From: Pseudacidovorax sp. NFM-22
GTDB lineage: Bacteria; Pseudomonadota; Gammaproteobacteria; Burkholderiales; Burkholderiaceae_C
Length of the DNA: 64,000 nucleotides
Reading direction: 5' to 3'
NCBI RefSeq assembly: GCF_021401245.1
Contig: NZ_JACBFY010000014.1
Location: 21,273 to 85,272, forward strand
The notes under the pieces are model-generated. The model did no database searches. It saw only the letters and a list, made by a program, of their open reading frames with translations, and was not told the DNA's origin. Position 1 is the stretch's first letter. Each line of letters begins with the position of its first letter. Positions 61,858 to 64,000 of the stretch are shown here, piece by piece. The translations under genes and the position numbers were made by a program.

Positions 61858-62793
61858 TCAGGCGTATTCGGCGAGGGCCTTCTTCATCTTCTTCATCGCC
61901 GCCGACTCGATCTGGCGGATGCGCTCGGCCGACACGCCGTAATCGGCCGCCAGCTCATGCAGCGTCATGCCGCCGGAGCCGTCGTCGTTCACCTTGAGCC
62001 AGCGCTCTTCCACGATGCGGCGGCTGCGCGGGTCCAGCGTCTCCAGCGCGGTCGCAATGCCGTCGGTGGACAGACGATCGCGCTGACGCGACTCGAGCTG
62101 CGCCGTCGGCTCCTGCGTGGCGTCGGCCAGATAGGCGATGGGGCCGAAGGCCTCGTCGTCACCGTCCGAAGGCGTCGGGTCCAGCATCACGTCGCCGCCG
62201 GACAGGCGCGTCTCCATCTCCACGACTTCCTCGCGCTTGACGTTCAGGTGCTCGGCCACGAGGCCGATCTCCTCGCTGTTCAGCGTCTCGCGGTGCGTGT
62301 CGGCATCGACCGCCTCGGCCTTGAAACCCTGCTTCAGCGACCGCAAGTTGAAGAACAGCTTGCGCTGGGCCTTGGTGGTCGCCACCTTCACCATGCGCCA
62401 GTTCTTGAGGATGTACTCGTGAATCTCGGCCTTGATCCAGTGGATCGCGTAGCTCACCAGCCGTACGCCCTGGTCGGGATCGAAGCGGCGGACGGCCTTC
62501 ATCAGGCCGATGTTGCCTTCCTGGATCAGGTCGCCGTGCGGCAGGCCATAACCCAGGTATTGGCGGGAAATCGAGATCACCAGGCGCAGGTGCGACAGGA
62601 TCAGCGCACCGGCGGCCTGCAGGTCGCCTTCGTCGCGCAGACGGCGTGCGAAGTTGCGCTCTTCTTCCTGGGAGAGCAGGGGCAGGCGATTAGCCGCCGA
62701 GATGTAGGCGTCCAGGTTGCCCAGCGGGGGCACCATCGCCCACGGGTTGGCAACGGCCAGCGACTGCGAAGACACAGCAGACAGGTTGGACAT
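61858..62793 (-). CDS. rpoH: RNA polymerase sigma factor RpoH (sigma 32, heat shock)
   Basis: This is a 311-residue heat-shock sigma factor. Region 2 (about 57-130) includes LRLVISISRQYLGYGLPHGDLIQEG and the YAIHWIKAEIHEYI part of 2.4. The RpoH box QRKLFFNLRSLKQG (about 142-155) is diagnostic. Region 4.2 has the HTH LHELAADYGVSAERIRQIES. AAGGAG precedes the ATG. A perfect CIRCE element lies upstream. Confidence 0.98.
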   Translation of the reverse strand: MSNLSAVSSQSLAVANPWAMVPPLGNLDAYISAANRLPLLSQEEERNFARRLRDEGDLQAAGALILSHLRLVISISRQYLGYGLPHGDLIQEGNIGLMKAVRRFDPDQGVRLVSYAIHWIKAEIHEYILKNWRMVKVATTKAQRKLFFNLRSLKQGFKAEAVDADTHRETLNSEEIGLVAEHLNVKREEVVEMETRLSGGDVMLDPTPSDGDDEAFGPIAYLADATQEPTAQLESRQRDRLSTDGIATALETLDPRSRRIVEERWLKVNDDGSGGMTLHELAADYGVSAERIRQIESAAMKKMKKALAEYA

Positions 62794-62818
62794 CAGGGTT
62801 ACTCCTTGTTTGAGGATA

Positions 62819-62845
62819 TTAGCACTCGGGAGGTTGGAGTGCTAA
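62819..62845. promoter_or_regulatory. CIRCE element (HrcA operator) upstream of rpoH
   Basis: Perfect TTAGCACTC and GAGTGCTAA arms separated by 9 bases: the classic CIRCE operator. It lies 26 bases upstream of the rpoH ATG. On the minus strand it overlaps a candidate sigma 70 promoter (TTAGCA, 18 bases, TAATAT), so HrcA would block RNA polymerase directly. This links HrcA repression to the heat-shock sigma factor. Confidence 0.95.
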
Positions 62846-63019
62846 CGCCCGGGTGAGTTCCCATCATTCCCGCACAGTCGATAGTTTTTATTGGTAGGAC
62901 GTGGACGCCGCCGAGGCGCCGGCGTGTCCTGCGCTGGGGTTGAACCCACCTTGGTGGAGTCCATGAACTCCGCTTCGCCCAAGGAGAGCACCGACTGGCT
63001 GGGTTGGAGCCTGGCCGGT

Positions 63020-63054
63020 GGCGCTGCGTTCCCGCCGGGGCGGAACGCAGCGCC
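63020..63054. terminator. Long perfect stem-loop after the glycine-rich gene
   Basis: A 13-base perfect stem, GGCGCTGCGTTCC (63020-63032) with GGAACGCAGCGCC (63042-63054), has a 9-base loop. It starts 8 bases beyond the stop of the minus-strand glycine-rich gene, so a 3' end hairpin is likely. No T-run follows on the minus strand. Confidence 0.5.
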
Positions 63055-63062
63055 TTTCCGGC

Positions 63063-64000
63063 TCAACCCAGCAGGTTGTGGAGCAGGCCCGACACGGCGC
63101 CGACGGGGCTGTTCGCCGCACCTGTGCCCGTACCGCTGGACACCGGCTCCGTGGCGCCCGCGACGGTGCCGACCAAGCTGCCCAGCAGCCCGCCGACCGC
63201 GCCGTCACCGGAAAGCAGGCCCCCTGCAGAGCCGGCGAGCCCGCCACCCAGTAGCCCGCTGTCTCCGGCGACGGTATCGAGCACGCCAGCCAGCGCGCCG
63301 TTGTCGCCCAGAACGCTGTCCAGCAGGTCATTGGCGCCGGTGGCCCCGCTCAGCGCACCACCGACCGGCCCGTTCCCACCCAGGACGCTGTCCAGCAGAT
63401 CCCCGCCCGTGACGTTGCCCAGCACGCCGTCGGCGCCTGCGACGGTGTCCAGCAGGCCACCGACGATGCCGTCGTCGCCGAGCAGGCCGCCGATGGCGTC
63501 GCCGCCCGTCAGGTTGCCGCTGGCGATACCACCCAGCAGGCCATCGTCGCCCAGCACATTCCCCAGCAGATCGCCCCCCAGGAGCTCGCCGCCGGTCACG
63601 CCGCCCAGCAGGCCGCCATCGCCGGCCGCGGTGTCGAGCAGGCCACCCAGGAGATCGCCACCGGTCAGCCCACCCAGCAGACCGTCGCTGCCGAGCACGC
63701 CGCCCAGCAGATCGCCGCCGAGCGCACCATCGGTGATGTTCGCCACGCCGTCGGTCACGTAGTCCACCTGCTGCGTCACGCCGGAGAGGACGTCGTGCAC
63801 GACGTTCGAGCCCAGCAGCCCTTCGGTCAGCGGCGAGACCAGGCCGTCCACCGCGCCGGTGGCGGTACCCACTACGTCATCCACGGGGTCCAGCACGTTC
63901 GGATCGTTGGCCGTGAAGCTGTCGCCCAGCAGCGGCGACAGCGCACCGCTGACCGTGCCGCCGACGTTGTCCACCAGGCCGGTGACCGGCGCCAGCGTGT
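63063..64000 (-). CDS. Glycine-rich repeat protein, 3' part (5' end beyond window)
   Basis: The window holds about 312 codons to the stop; the frame stays open to the right edge, so the true start is outside. The protein is made of imperfect repeats rich in Gly, Leu, Asp, Val, with recurring units like GGDLLGGLL, DGLLGG and LLDTVAG. No Cys, Trp or charged cluster is seen, and no domain is recognisable. Similar proteins are often labelled collagen-like repeat proteins in this group, but the strict Gly-X-Y triplet is not kept. A surface or secreted structural role is possible. The gene is oriented like rpoH and lies upstream of it. Confidence 0.75.
   Translation of the reverse strand, partial: TLAPVTGLVDNVGGTVSGALSPLLGDSFTANDPNVLDPVDDVVGTATGAVDGLVSPLTEGLLGSNVVHDVLSGVTQQVDYVTDGVANITDGALGGDLLGGVLGSDGLLGGLTGGDLLGGLLDTAAGDGGLLGGVTGGELLGGDLLGNVLGDDGLLGGIASGNLTGGDAIGGLLGDDGIVGGLLDTVAGADGVLGNVTGGDLLDSVLGGNGPVGGALSGATGANDLLDSVLGDNGALAGVLDTVAGDSGLLGGGLAGSAGGLLSGDGAVGGLLGSLVGTVAGATEPVSSGTGTGAANSPVGAVSGLLHNLLG

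Noticed and set aside
63063..64000. Periodic sequence at the right end as a CRISPR array
   Set aside because: Repeats are imperfect, coding and without unique spacers; they encode a Gly-rich protein.

Overview
The window is a high-GC, gene-dense bacterial chromosome segment, most likely from the Comamonadaceae (Burkholderiales). The placement is an inference from several signs: orphan Bug-type receptors; a cytochrome oxidase locus with a heme-c-bearing CoxB, a 36-residue assembly peptide, CtaG and DUF2970; DUF1841, DUF2164, DUF2244 and DUF2909 proteins; a comF/BioC-like pair; and rpoH behind a CIRCE element. I saw no rRNA, tRNA, CRISPR array, insertion sequence or prophage gene. No gene-free stretch exceeds 300 bases.

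Layout. 1-5.5 kb: the end of a type VI secretion locus (tssE, tssF, tssG, tssA and a small membrane protein). 5.5-20.1 kb: housekeeping and envelope genes. These are an rlhA-type U32 protein, DUF2164, a giant thioester alpha-2-macroglobulin, an OpgC-like acyltransferase, an SGNH hydrolase, a Bug receptor, DUF1841, and a tightly overlapped PAP2-ACP-ketosynthase operon. 20.2-23.3 kb: a membrane GGDEF-EAL protein. 23.4-26.9 kb: an IclR regulator divergent from pcaIJ-pcaF, the last two steps of the beta-ketoadipate pathway, with a perfect palindrome between them. 26.9-33.5 kb: an unknown protein, a TRAP-type solute-binding protein translationally overlapped with a second GGDEF-EAL protein, a TSUP permease and an SDR.

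33.7-45.2 kb is the metabolic centrepiece. An eight-gene minus-strand array (crotonase, feruloyl-CoA synthase, SDR, tannase/feruloyl esterase, Bug receptor, second tannase/feruloyl esterase, acyl-CoA dehydrogenase, MarR) is divergent from an amidohydrolase. Together they can form a complete route from hydroxycinnamate esters to an aromatic acid plus acetyl-CoA by beta-oxidative deacetylation. Interleaved inverted repeats lie in the divergent promoter. The pcaIJF genes 17 kb away could serve the same flux after ring cleavage.

45.2-51.7 kb: KefC/KefF-like potassium efflux, an orphan ParA, a MaoC hydratase, a small secreted protein, trmL, comF and a BioC-like methyltransferase lacking the SAM loop. 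51.8-61.8 kb: cytochrome c oxidase and heme A biogenesis (DUF2244, coxB, coxA, small peptide, ctaG, DUF2970, coxC, then surf1, an SCO-like protein, ctaA, ctaB, sco1), with DUF2909 on the opposite strand. 61.8-64 kb: rpoH with a perfect CIRCE operator, then the 3' part of a glycine-rich repeat protein that runs off the window.
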